A DNA stretch of 64,000 nucleotides from Cycas panzhihuaensis (taxonomy: Eukaryota > Cycadophyta). Made by a program: the position numbers and the translations under genes. Under the pieces are notes generated by a model that was given only the letters and a program-made list of their open reading frames with translations, ran no database searches and was not told the DNA's origin. Shown here piece after piece: positions 9,881 through 20,540 of the stretch (positions are counted from its first letter, which is position 1; each line of letters opens with the position of its first letter). The stretch is taken from positions 56,923,741-56,987,740 of the forward strand of contig CM041465.1 in assembly GCA_023213395.1 (NCBI GenBank), given 5' to 3'.

Positions 9881-12800
9881 TCCAAGGTTGACAACACTTG
9901 GATTATCGATTCAGGAGCTACTCGACACATGACAGGGAGTGAAGAACTCCTATGCAACATCAAGGAAGGCAAAGGTCATTTAGTAACCTTTGGAAATGGT
10001 GAATCAAGCGAGGTTTCGGGAATAGGCACCATAGCTCCTTTTCACTCTCCTAAAAATCCTTCCTTATCATTTCCCAATAGTGATGCCTATTTCATTTCTT
10101 CTATGGAGAAGAATCGCTCTCTCATAGCCGATGAACAAGCAACATATGAGCTTACTATTCAAAAATGGGAAATGTACCATTCGTGACAAAGATGATCGAT
10201 TGTAGCTATAGCCTATGAGGATCAAGGCCTTTACAAGTTGGATGCCAATAATATTACTCTTGATTACGCTTACTCGGTTTCATATCTTTGTCAAAATTCA
10301 TTATGGCATCAACGTCTAGGACATTTAAGCCTAGACAATCAAGCAGATGACATACAAAAGCATGGTGTATGGGCTTCCAAAGATGTATGGCTCAAAATGT
10401 CTTTATGAAGCTTGCATAATGGGGACACAACATCTACGCTTTTCCTAAAGGCAAAGCATGGCGTGCATCTTATCCTTTGCAATTAGTTCACTCGGACTTG
10501 TGTGGACCCATGTCCATCCACCTTTGGAGGAGCTTTGTACTACATATCCTTTATTGATGACTTCTCTCACAAAGTGCGGGTCTACTTCCTAAAGCACAAA
10601 TCGAAGCCTTCTCCAAATTCAAAGAGTTCAAGGCGAAGTAGAAAATGAATCAGCTACTCAATTGGCACATTAAGGTCGATAATGGAGGTGAATTCACTTC
10701 AAATGAATTCAACCAATTTTGCAAGGATAATGGAATTCGGAGACAACTCACGACTCCTCATACTCCTCAAAGAAATGGAGTCTCCGAGGATGAATAGAAC
10801 ATTGGCTAATAAAGCGAACAATGATGCATGCAAAAGGGCTTCCAAGAGCTTCTTGGGTCAAGCATTTCAAGCAAGACCTATGTGGCCAATCGAAGTCCTG
10901 TACGCGATCGCCAATATCACACCGAGGAGGCATGGTGCGGAAAGAAGCCAACTATCACCCACTTAAGGACATTCGTGTCTTGCATATATGCACATACCGG
11001 ATCAACAAAGAACTAAGTTGGACAAACATAGTCTTAAATGCATCTTTGTAGGATATGCAATCGAGCAAAGCCTACAAGTTGTATGATCGATTGAGGAAAA
11101 TACATCTCTCAAGAGATGTAATCTTTGTTGAGTATGATCAAAAGAGTTGGATATGGCACCAATCCAACCCCCATTGACAAAGGGAAAAGATTGTTGAGGA
11201 CTTCCCTTCCCTCAATCTTACACACCATGTTCTTCATCCGCACCTTCTGCACCAACTACTTCATCCTCATTTGCCCCACTTGAACCTTCCACTTCATCTT
11301 CTGATACCCCTACACTTAGACCGTAAGATATTGAGGTTCAAGCCACATCATTTCGAAGTTACCTAAATGGTACACTCAAACCAGACAGATGGTCATATCA
11401 TTGAAGGAAACGTCCATCAAAGTATCGAAGAAACAAACTTTGCACTTATGGCTGAAGTGCTTTCTATTGATGAGCCTACTACCTTTGCGAGGCTTCACAA
11501 AGTGATAATTGGAAAGTCGCCATGGATGAGGAGATTCAATCCATTCATAAGAATGGTACTTGGGACTTGGTCGAATTGCCTCCACACAAACAGTAATCGG
11601 TTGTAAATGGGTCTACAAGACCAAAGTCCATTCGATGGGACACTCAAGCGCCGAGAAAGCAAGACTTGTAGCAAAGGGATTTAAACAACAAGAAGGAATT
11701 GATTACGAGGAGACCTTTGCACCAGAGTAAATATGAACACCATCGACTTCTCTTGGCCTTAGGCGCACAATGCAAATGGCTCGTATATCAGATGGACGTG
11801 AAGAGCGCCTTCCTCAATGGCGATCTTCAAGAGGAGGTATACTTGGAGCAACCTCCCGGTTACAAGGAACAAGGCAAGGAGCATTTGGTATGTCGCCTCA
11901 AGAAGGCTTTGTATGGCTTGAAGCAAGCTCCTAGGGCATGGTATGCAAAATCGATGAATACTTTTTGAGACATGGGTTTCGACGACCCACATCTGATCCA
12001 AACTTATACACCAAACATGAACACCACCATGGCGCGTATATTGCCATGTATGTAGATGACTTAGTGATCACGGTGATGACACTAAGCTCATCAATGTTCT
12101 CCAAGATGATTTGAAGAGAAGTTTTGAGATGGTGATCTTGGACTTCTCCATTACTTTCTAGGCTTTGAGGTATGGCGTGACCGGCTATATCTTCATTTCC
12201 CAAGCAAAATATTCTTGGGACATCTTGCAGAGATTCAGGGATGCAGATCGCAAGACGGCGCCTACACCCATGGAGAGCGGCACCAAGCTTTCTCTCAATG
12301 AGGAAGCTACACCGCCAGATCCCACACTTTACCTGAGCTTGATTGGGAGTCTCATTTATCTCACCAACACTCTACCGGATATTTCATTTTTGTTGGGATT
12401 TGCTCTCGTTACATGTCTCAACCCAATCGGATACATCGGAATGCAAAGAAGACGCATACTCAAGTATATCAAAGGAACATTGCGGCTTGGACTTGAGTAT
12501 GTATATAAGGAGAACTTCACTTTGGAGGGGTTCTCGATTACGATTAGGTGATGCCGTGATAGCGTAAGATCTACCCTGCCATCGCTTTTACCCTTGGTAC
12601 AAGAAATGTTTCATGGAGTTGCAAGAAGCAACCAAATGTTACCTTGTCCTCCAGGAAGAATACAAAGTCGCAGTCCAGCGACTTGTGAGGCTATCCGCTT
12701 CGCAGTTCTTGGTGAGCTTGGTTTCGGCAGCAGCACCGACCTTCATTGTGACAATCAGTGTCCTCAAGCTAACTAAGAATCGCTTTTCCACGCGGACCAA

Positions 12801-12982
12801 GCATATTGAAGTTCACCACCATTTCATCGTGGAGCATGTACACGGTGGTGAGATCACACTTCAATATCGACCAACAGAGCAACAGACGGCAGATATCTTT
12901 ACCAAGCCACTTGGTAGAGACAAATTTGTAAAATTTAGAGATGGTCTTGGTGTCCGACTTAACATTGTAAAAAAGAAGGGGG
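9881..12982 (+). pseudogene. pol: Copia C pol (PR-IN-RT-RNase H)
   Basis: Recognisable motifs occur in order but in changing frames. They are protease IIDSGATRHMTG near 9902; the GAG-pre-integrase block WHQRLGHLSLDNQ near 10302; integrase LVHSDLCGP near 10485, DNGGEFTSNEFNQFC near 10678 and a damaged NGVSE-RMN site near 10778; [11 protein letters not shown] near 11603, QMDVKSAFLNGDLQEEVYL near 11790, [17 protein letters not shown] near 11900 and MYVDDLV near 12045; and RNase H C-terminal TKHIEVHHHFI near 12798 and QTADIFTKPLG near 12880. Breaks are mostly short deletions rather than stop-making substitutions, unlike A. The purine run AAAAAAGAAGGGGG precedes the 3' LTR. Confidence 0.85.
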
Positions 12983-13009
12983 TGTTAAACCTTATGTTTA
13001 AATGTTAAG
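12958..13009 (+). promoter_or_regulatory. PPT/3'-LTR junction of C inside an inverted repeat
   Basis: CTTAACATT (12958-12966) and its perfect reverse complement AATGTTAAG (13001-13009) enclose the purine tract and the LTR start at 12983. The loop is 34 nt. Confidence 0.6.
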
Positions 13010-13560
13010 TGAATGTACATTTATTTTTCATGTAATATATGCACTTTATACTTTAGGGGTGACTTATCACTTAAGTGATAAAGTGCACACCACATTCTTT
13101 CTAGTGACACAACGTTGTCACAAAAGGGTCAATGGACCCTCATGCACTTGTTTGAATATTCCAAGTGATGTATCTTGGATGTTTGACACTTGTCAAACAT
13201 CCAAGGCCTTAGGTGAGGATCCAAGCACTTTTGCTCATGATCCATGTGATGTATCTTGGATGTTTGACACTTGTCAAACATCCAAGGCCTTAGGTCTCTC
13301 ATTTCACTCTATATAATGAGACCTCTTCTCATTGTCTCATATGGAGACTTGGAGTTGTATTGTTATGCTATCGGTTGCTAATCAAGTTTGTTTTCTTCTT
13401 GGGAGGTTGGACCAATTCCAACTCCACATATTGGGTATCATTTTCTCTTGCTCCTATATTTCAGTTTATGCTTTTATGCTCTCATGCTTTCATGCATTTA
13501 TTGTATTGTGATTATATTTATGATCTTGGGATCAATGTGGCCTAATGCCCATTGTCAACA
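12983..13560 (+). repeat. 3' LTR of copia C
   Basis: 578 bp and nearly identical to 6482-7061. It carries the same palindrome (13064-13081), hairpin pair and TATA box (13310-13317), and is followed by TSD GTATC. Confidence 0.95.
13174..13286. promoter_or_regulatory. Duplicated hairpin element, 3' LTR copy
   Basis: Hairpins at 13174-13205 and 13255-13286 are identical to the pair at 6674-6786. Both LTRs therefore carry the duplication, so it predates this insertion. Confidence 0.7.
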
Positions 13561-14981
13561 GTATCAGCTCCTAAAGACAAACCTATTGTAAATTGTAAAT
13601 GGGTGTACAAAATAAAGGAAAAGCCGAATGGGGAAGTTGAGAAATACAAGGTGAGACTGGTAGCAAAGGGCTACACACAGACAACTGTAATTGATTATGA
13701 AGAAACATTCTCTCGAGTAGCAAAACTGAATACAGTAAGAACGGTGATTGCAATTGCTGCTAAGAAAGGATGGAAGATCTATCAAATGGATGTTAAAAGT
13801 GCATTCTTGAATGGAGATCTACAGGAAGAAGTATATACGTATTAGCCTAATGGATACATAAACCAGGATAGGAAATATGGTCTGCAAATTAAGAAAGGCG
13901 TTGTATGGACTCAAACAAGCACCAAGAGCTTGGTATGCCAAGTTGGATTCATCTCACTCAAAATGGCTTCCACCAATGTGAATTAGATTATAGTCTATAC
14001 CTGAAATCTAATTAGGGCTTAACATCTATCATAGTGGTATATGTAGATGACATGTTGATTACTGGAGATGGCGAAGATTCAATAACATTCATCAAAAGGC
14101 GATTCGAGAAGGTTTTTGAAATGACAGATCTGGGAATATTGCATTAATACCTCAAAATAAAAATAGAACAAAACAATTACTCCATTGTTCTTTCACAATC
14201 CAGATATGTCAAAACTTTACTAAGCAAGTTCAAAATGGATAGTTGTAATAGCATCATCACACCAATGGAAACCTGAGTTGTACTAAGCACGAAACAAGGA
14301 GCACACCCTGTTGATACAACCTTGTATAGACAATTGATTGGAAGCCTAATTTATCTCACAGCCACGTGACCTGACATTTCATATGCAGTTGGTGTACTCT
14401 CTAGATTTATGGAAAATCCCAAAGTCCCTCATTGGAATGTTGCAAAGAGAATTCTACAATACCTGAAAGGAACCACGAGTCTTAGGTTGGAATATAAAAG
14501 GGAAAACAATAAGCAATTAACTGGTTTTTGCGACTCTGACTGGGCTGGAGATAGAACAGATAGGAAGTCAATATTAGGGTATTGTTTCTTCCTGGGGGAA
14601 TCATTGATCTCTTGGAGCAGTAAAAAGCAACACTCAATTGCACTGTCTTCAACAAAAGCTGAATACAAGTCAGCAGTCAATGTAGTATGCGAAGGAGTAT
14701 GGATCGAACAACTCCTAAATGATCTTGGACATAAACAAATGATGCCTACTCAGATATTCTGTGACAATCAAAGTACAATCAAAATGACAAAAAACCCAGT
14801 ACTACATGCAAGAACAAAGCACATAGAGGTGCACCATCACTTCATTAGAGAAAAAGTGCAGAACAGAGAAATCGAGCTTTAGCATTGTACTTCAGGAGAA
14901 CAAACTGCTAACATCCTTACCAAATTTCTTGGCAGGGAAAAATTCATTTTCTTTAGAAATTAGTTAGGATTAAGATAGATA
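13561..14981 (+). pseudogene. pol: Copia A pol, RT and RNase H part
   Basis: Continues A pol exactly at the TSD of C: ...DLVS joins SAPKDKPIVNCKWVYKIKEK. RT shows QMDVKSAFLNGDLQEE near 13785. After a short frameshifted stretch (about 13860-13935) come [11 protein letters not shown] and VVYVDDMLITG near 14033, the catalytic YVDD. RNase H shows CDSDWAGDRTDRKSILGYC near 14530, SKKQHSIALSSTKAEY and TKHIEVHHHFI near 14818. Isolated stops are at about 13843, 14008, 14145, 14275, 14367 and 14880. The C-terminus runs to the PPT AAGAGGGGG. Confidence 0.9.
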
Positions 14982-15020
14982 AAACAATAAGAGGGGGTGT
15001 AGAAGGTAATGTTTTATCTA
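14976..15020 (+). promoter_or_regulatory. PPT/3'-LTR junction of A inside an inverted repeat
   Basis: TAGATAAAACAATA (14976-14989) pairs with TAATGTTTTATCTA (15007-15020), 13 of 14 positions. The PPT and LTR start at 14998 lie in the loop. Confidence 0.7.
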
Positions 15021-15128
15021 GGGTTATGATGTACGCCTAAAGTATTTTTGTGAGGGTCTTCCATCCTTCCCCCTTCCTCTCTCAAGATGACAAGTGGCAC
15101 AATCCTGTTGAGCGGTTGCCATTTGACA
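14998..15128 (+). repeat. 3' LTR of copia A with an 86-bp internal deletion
   Basis: 131 bp against 217 bp for the 5' LTR. It is collinear up to GCCATTTG, then jumps to the last bases, ACA. In the 5' LTR the two deletion ends are the TTTG words at 2929-2932 and 3015-3018, exactly 86 bp apart. The TSD AAGTA follows at 15129-15133. Confidence 0.9.
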
Positions 15129-15133
15129 AAGTA

Positions 15134-16560
15134 ATGTTAGATTTTTCTTCAACTTGAACAATTGACCTGGAAAATTCTTTTATCTATCTACAAATTATTT
15201 TATCTCCTTGACTAATTTATTCATCAAAAACAACATCTTGGCTAAAATAGACCTTATTTGTTTTTGGATCTATGCATCTGTAAACTTTAGACTTGTTACT
15301 ATAACCAACCATGATGCGTTTTTTACTTTTGTTGTCTAGCTTAGTTCGTTTTTATCTAGAATATGAATATAAGCTTTACAACCAAAAATTTTAAGATTAC
15401 TTACATTTGGTTTTCTTTCTATCCAAGCTTCTTCAGGCATTTTTCTCTAGGGTGTGAGTTGGACTCCTGTAGATTAAGTACATGGCTATATTGACAGCCG
15501 CGCCCAGTATGTTTTTGAAATTGATCTTTCATCTATCAAACTTTCGGCCATTTCCGTTATGGTTTTGTTCATGCGTTCTGTTAGTCCATTCGATTGGGGC
15601 ATAAATGGAGTTGTTACTTGTCTTTGTATGCCATAAAGCTTACAAAAATGTTAAAAATCACTTGACATATATTCACCTTCTCCATTTGAACGAAAACACT
15701 TGATTTTGCATTCACTCTCTAGTTCAACCTGGGCCTTGAATTCTTTGATATAATCTAGAGTTTTAGATTTGCTAAAAGGAAAATATGCCCATGTTTTCCT
15801 AGAGAAGTCATCAATAAACGTAAGAAAATACCTTGCACCATTTATAGAATTTGGTGTTATGAGTTCACACAAATTTGTATGAATCAATTCTAGTTTCTTT
15901 TGAGCTCACCATATTCCTTTTTGGAATGGAACTCGATGTTGTTTGCCTATCATACAACTTTTGCAAACAAAGGAATTAAATGCTATATTTGGAAGTCCAA
16001 TCACCATATTAGAATTTTTTAATAATTCTAACCTTTTGTTTGAGATATGCCCATACTTAGAATGCCAGATTTTATTAGAAGTAGTGCAAGTAACAAAAGA
16101 TTTTACACCAGGCGTTGGAAGAATGGGAGTGGAAATCAACTCAAAAAGATTGTTGACTTCTCTTCCTTTTGCAATTACACCTCCATTCTTCTTAACTAGA
16201 CATTTTCCATCTTCGTTGAAGATGACTTGAAGTCTCTTCCTTCTGAGCTGAGATACAGACAATAAATTTTTCTTCAAATCTGGGACATAGAGAACATTGC
16301 TAATCTTCTTGATTTCATTGTTAATTCTAATAGTTATTGCCCCCTTTCCTTGAATATGTAGAGGGAAATTATTGCGGAGTTCAATTGACCTATTGAGAAA
16401 ATAGGGTCTTAGAGATTCAAACCATTCCTCTCGTTTGTTCATATGGTTTGATGCTCTTGAGTCAATGTACTGGTTATCACTGGAGTTTAAATTCATGGCT
16501 AGTTCTACAACGAGTGTTGTTTCTTGCTCTTCTTCTTCGTATTGTTCATTACTATAGTTG
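15134..16560 (-). pseudogene. pol: Copia B pol, protease and integrase part
   Basis: Read on the minus strand from 16500, protease shows YIDSRASNHMN, where DSG has become DSR. NVLYVPDLKKNLLSVSQL follows, then the pre-integrase domain KYGHISNKRLELLKN and CKSCMIGKQHRVPF. The integrase core is at 15890-15650. Two catalytic aspartates appear as Asn (IHTNLC and FRSNGEGEY). The Glu region NGLTERMNKTI is kept near 15580. The C-terminal KIFGCKAYIHI motif is near 15390. The gene joins 2804 after removal of A. Confidence 0.85.
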
Positions 16561-16817
16561 CCTTAAATTCTTTTCCCTCTCTAAATGTTTGCATGCCTTT
16601 GAGGACAATGATTAGCAAAATGCTCAGATTGACCACAATGAAAGTAGTTTGGTGTTATGCAATCATTGGAGAAATGACCATATCTGCCACAATTGAAACA
16701 AACTCTTGAATCTCTTAGAGGAATTTGCCTGGTCCTTCCACGTCCTTGTGACCATCCAGTTCTATTGCGACTGTCAATCCAGCCTCAAGCCTCTGTTGAA
16801 ATTGTCCTGAATGATTT
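16561..16817 (-). pseudogene. gag: Copia B gag, zinc-knuckle part
   Basis: On the minus strand RVCFNCGRYGHFSNDC is a complete CX2CX4HX4C knuckle. The second, YFHCGQSEHFANHC, has lost its first Cys. An Arg/Gly-rich stretch precedes them. Element D cuts the gene at 16817; the N-terminal part is 44557-45218. Confidence 0.82.
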
Positions 16818-17165
16818 TGTTAAGAAACATGAATGAATGCATACATGCTTACACTCTTCAAAATCTTTACCCATACACAATAAGCAAACAAGATAAACAT
16901 AGAAAACAGTTGCACAGTACACAGGATATACATGGGAAACCCTTTCGGGAATAAAAATCCACCACAAAGATTTATCGATCACATTGATTACCACTTGATT
17001 GATATGAATATACAAGGGCTCTAGGATATTTATAATCCTTCCAAGAGGTGTCAATTGACAAGGGTTGTGACCCTCAGGATAACTCGCATTATTTCATTAA
17101 TCACATTAGTTAAACCACCATATTAACATTAACAAGTGGCTTAACAAAACATTGGCACGTTAACA
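16818..17165 (-). repeat. 3' LTR of copia D
   Basis: 348 bp, plus-strand ends TGTTAAGAAACATG and GCACGTTAACA. It aligns throughout with 44203-44551. Confidence 0.93.
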
Positions 17166-17180
17166 TCTCCCCTTAATGTG
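17156..17180 (-). promoter_or_regulatory. PPT/3'-LTR junction of D with short inverted repeat
   Basis: CACGTTAA (17156-17163) and TTAATGTG (17173-17180) pair at 7 of 8 positions around the purine tract (minus-strand TTAAGGGGAGA). The mismatch is CG against TG, as expected from deamination. Confidence 0.5.
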
Positions 17181-17216
17181 AATGCAGGGAACTTGCAACC
17201 TACAACAATTGTGTTA

Positions 17217-19120
17217 TCATGAAGGTTGGGACTTTCCAGATTCTTTATCCTTGTTGATACATCCCTCCTCAAGGATAGCATATGTGAGTCCTAATCTAAT
17301 ACACATCTTTGTGAATTGATCTTCAGTGAGCGCTTTGGTGAAGATGTTCGCAAGCTGAAATTCACTCGGACAATAGTGGACCTGCAACTTTTTTGACTTG
17401 ATCCGTGTACGGATGTAGTGGTGTTGTATCTCAATGTGCTTCGTACAAGCATGAAACTCTAGATTCTTTGACAAGCAAATGGTACTCTAATTATTGATGA
17501 AAATAATTGGATGGCCATTTGAAACTCCAAGAACTTCCAAGAGACCTTGCAACCATATAGCTTCTTTAGCACCAGCATTGAGTCCTTGATATTCTGCCTC
17601 TATAAAAGATAACACCATTATTTATTGCTTCTTTAACTTCCACAAAACAAATCCATTACGGACATCAAAGATGTATCCAACAATGGACTTCCGATCGTTA
17701 AAGTCTCCTCTCTAATTAACATTAGTGTAGCCGTACAACTTTATCTCTTCACCACGAAGGTATTCGAGACCAAGATTAAGTGTCCCCTTCAAGTACTTTA
17801 GAATCCACTTCGCTGCAACCCAATGTGGTTCGTAAGGATTTAGCATATATCAGGAAACCAATGCAACAATATAGGCAATATGTGGTCTGGTATGAGTCAA
17901 ATAGATTAGATTCTTTACCAACTAATGGTACATTGTTCCATCTACAGAGGGTTTGGCCATATCTTTCTGCAGCTTTGTGTGCTTAGCACATAATGTTGCA
18001 ACCGACTTGCAATCCTACATCCCAAACTTTTCTCATAGGTTTTTCACATATTGTGTTTGCAACAACATGATCCTATCTTCCATTTGTTCAACTTGAATGC
18101 CCAAGAAGGAGTGAAGCAGCCTGAAGTTTATCATATCAAAGGTAGCTCTCAAATTGGACTTGACTCTGACACTAGTCTTATTACAGTTGTCTCCAATGAG
18201 TAAATCATCCACATACAACAGAATAGCTATTATTGAGGTCCTACTCCTTTTCACGTACAAATTTGGGTCCAGATCTGAAACAACAAATCATTCTTCCTTT
18301 AACTTGTCATCGATCTTCTCATACCAAGCACGGGGTGCTTGTTTCATATCATAGAGTGATTTCTTCAACTGGAACACAAGATGCTCCTAGCCTTTCTTAA
18401 TGAATCCCAGAGGCTACGACATATAAATCTCCTCCTTTAGGTCTCCATTAAGAAATGCAGACTTAATGTCCATCTGGTCTAACTCCCAACCATTTGAAGC
18501 TGCTAAGGAAATGATCAATTGAACTGTCATTATCTTGGAGACTAGTGCAAATGTCTCCTCATAATCAATTCCTTCTTTTTGCTTAAACCCTTGAGCGACA
18601 AGCCTGGCCTTATACTTGTCCACCTCTCCATTGGAGTGGAATTTTGTCTTGTAGACCCACTTGCATCCAACAATGATCTTCTTCGGAGGTAGTAGAACCA
18701 AATCCCAAGTGGCATTCTTCATAAGTGAATCATATTCCTCCTCCATTGTAGCTCTCCATTGTGGATCATCCTTCACTTCGTCATACGAAGCAGGACCACT
18801 GGAGTTGTTAGTGTCTACCAACAGAGTTTGACTAGCATGCTGACTTCTTGTTCTCCTATCATCAACAAAGTTCAACATTGCCATACCGAAATCCTCTATC
18901 GTCTTCCTTGCCCATAACAATATAGAAGGACCTAGTGCTATAGGTACTTCTTCACATGATAGCTTCTCGCTATTACTCTCTCCACTTGGCCCAACTTCCT
19001 CTTGAATTCCAACAACTGGTTCATTGTCTTCTTTAGCTGTTGAATTCAGAAATGGAATTAGTGGGGGGTAAAAAGGCTCTTCTGATGACTTCACATCATG
19101 ATATGTCGATGACTCATCAA
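17217..19120 (-). pseudogene. pol: Copia D pol, RT and RNase H part
   Basis: On the minus strand the RT starts with [20 protein letters not shown] near 18690, then LDQMDIKSAFLNGDLKEEIYM near 18480 and LLYVDDLLIGD near 18220 (catalytic YVDD). RNase H includes KSIVGYIFDV, AEYQGLNAGAKEAIWLQGLL and KHIEIQHHYIR near 17400. It ends at QLANIFTKALTEDQF and a short tail. Stops fall mainly between 17480 and 18030. The linker before RT (18800-19120) is acidic and Ser-rich, as usual for the copia IN-RT linker. Confidence 0.87.
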
Positions 19121-19125
19121 ATTTA

Positions 19126-19449
19126 TGCAGTGTTCCTGCTTCACAAATCAATACAAAAGCATGCAAAGAACACAAGAATAATTGAAAAAGATAACTTTAT
19201 TGATCACACTTACATATTGTGGGCCTCTTCGAGGGGGCAACCTCCTATGAGCAAAGCTCTATTACAATACTTCCAAGATGTCCCTTTACAATACAATGCC
19301 ATCTTTATATCCTAAGTCACTACCCCCATCCAAACCACAACTAATGCATGTGGGATAAAAATGGGTGTTGCCCATACATTGAGTTATGACTAATACAATA
19401 ATGACTATAGACTAATACTATAGAATAGTTAGGACATAAGGTCCTAGTA
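19126..19449 (-). repeat. 3' LTR of gypsy E
   Basis: 324 bp, plus-strand start TGCAGTGTTCC and end GGTCCTAGTA. The element-sense ends are TA...CA rather than TG...CA, and the other LTR (24893-25215) shows the same TA. Confidence 0.9.
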
Positions 19450-19463
19450 TGGCTCCCTCCTTC
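19450..19463 (-). other. Polypurine tract of E
   Basis: The minus-strand purine run GAAGGAGGGAGCCA directly precedes the 3' LTR start. Confidence 0.7.
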
Positions 19464-19482
19464 GAAAAGCTTTGCCCTCAAA

Positions 19483-20540
19483 GCTTAAATTGAAGATAAT
19501 CTTGGTGGAATTGATGAAGAGACTCCCATGTCGCATCCTCCAGTTGTAGGCCTTTCCATTGAACTAGAACCTCTGTGATTGTGCGATGTTTTTGGTGGCA
19601 TGTCTATTTATTGAGAATTGCCTTGGGAATGAGCAGTAAGGACCCATCATCCTCGAACTTTGGAAGCTATGTCTAGGCAATGACGTCTGCACCAAGAACC
19701 TTCTTTAGACAAGATACATGAAATACTAGATGGATTTTAAAAGGAGGAGGAAGTTCCAACTTATAAACTGTAGCCCCAATCCGCTGTAGTACTTTATAAG
19801 GCCCATAGAATCGTTGCACTAACTTTTGGACGCCTTTGAGCTTGAATGATGTTTGTCGATATGGCTAGAGTCAGAGGAAAACCATGTCATTAATGTCGAA
19901 GATGTTCTGTTTGATGTTGGTCTACTTGTTGTTTCAACCGATGTTGCGCCGTGTGGAAATTATGCCGAAGGGTTTTGAGGATTTCCTCCCAGTCACGAAG
20001 AATAGAATCAACAACATGGATTTGGGCACTGGTTAAAATGTAAGAAGACAATGTAGGTGGCGGTTGTCCGTACACAGCCTTATAAGGAGGCATCTCCGTG
20101 GCTGTATGAAAAGAGGTATTGTACCACCATTCTGCCAACGGTAACTAACGTGCCCATTGTGATGTCGGAGTGGATGCAAAACATTGGAGATAGGTTTCAA
20201 AGCATTTGTTAACAACTTCAGTCTGGGCATCTATTTGGGGATGATATGCAGAGTTCATCTTGAGTGTGGTCCCTTGTAGTTTAAAGACTTCTCGCCAAAA
20301 CTTACTAGTGAAGGTGGGATCATGATCATTGACAATGGATGCAGGTATGCCACACAGACAAAAAAATTGGTCAGTGAATGCTTGTGCCACTGTGGTAGCC
20401 TTATAAGGATGAGCTAGTGCCAAGAAGTGGCCATACTTCAAGAGGCGATCCACTACAACCATAATGACTGATTTACCTCTCGATTTAGGTAGGCCTTCAA
20501 TGAAGTCCATCAAGATATCAACCCAAGGTTTGGAGAGTAC
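19483..20540 (-). pseudogene. pol: Gypsy E integrase and chromodomain
   Basis: Minus strand. The integrase core shows MDFIEGLPKSRGKSVIMVVV (Asp in MDF), SIVNDHDPTFTSKFW (second Asp, from SDRDP) and HPQIDAQTEVVNKC (Glu). The C-terminal GPY/F-like part contains QRFYGPYKVLQRIG. A chromodomain at about 19490-19610 reads EVLVQWKGLQLEDATWESL, the conserved aromatic pocket region that binds methylated histone tails and targets insertion to heterochromatin. A TAG stop sits just before it (ILNK then stop). The gene ends at the TGA near 19483, next to the PPT. Confidence 0.9.

Larger units (their letters stand above)
6482..13560 (+). mobile_element. Ty1/copia retrotransposon C, youngest insertion
   Basis: A plus-strand copia element bounded by LTRs 6482-7061 and 12983-13560, with TSD GTATC (6477-6481 and 13561-13565). 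It splits A pol between integrase and RT. The two LTRs are nearly identical, differing by only a handful of small indels and substitutions over about 580 bp, so the insertion is recent. The coding region is nevertheless broken by many 1-2 base shifts. Its leader is unusually long, about 1.8 kb. Confidence 0.95.
2805..15128 (+). mobile_element. Ty1/copia retrotransposon A, host of C
   Basis: A plus-strand copia element with 5' LTR 2805-3021, an initiator-Met PBS at 3022, 3' LTR 14998-15128 and TSD AAGTA (2800-2804 and 15129-15133). It is inserted in B pol, which continues on both sides. Its own pol is split by element C between 6481 and 13561. Without C the element is about 5.2 kb. The shared part of its LTRs shows five substitutions in about 130 bp by eye, so it is younger than B. 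Gag and pol are nearly collinear with intact copia but carry about ten in-frame stops. Confidence 0.95.
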
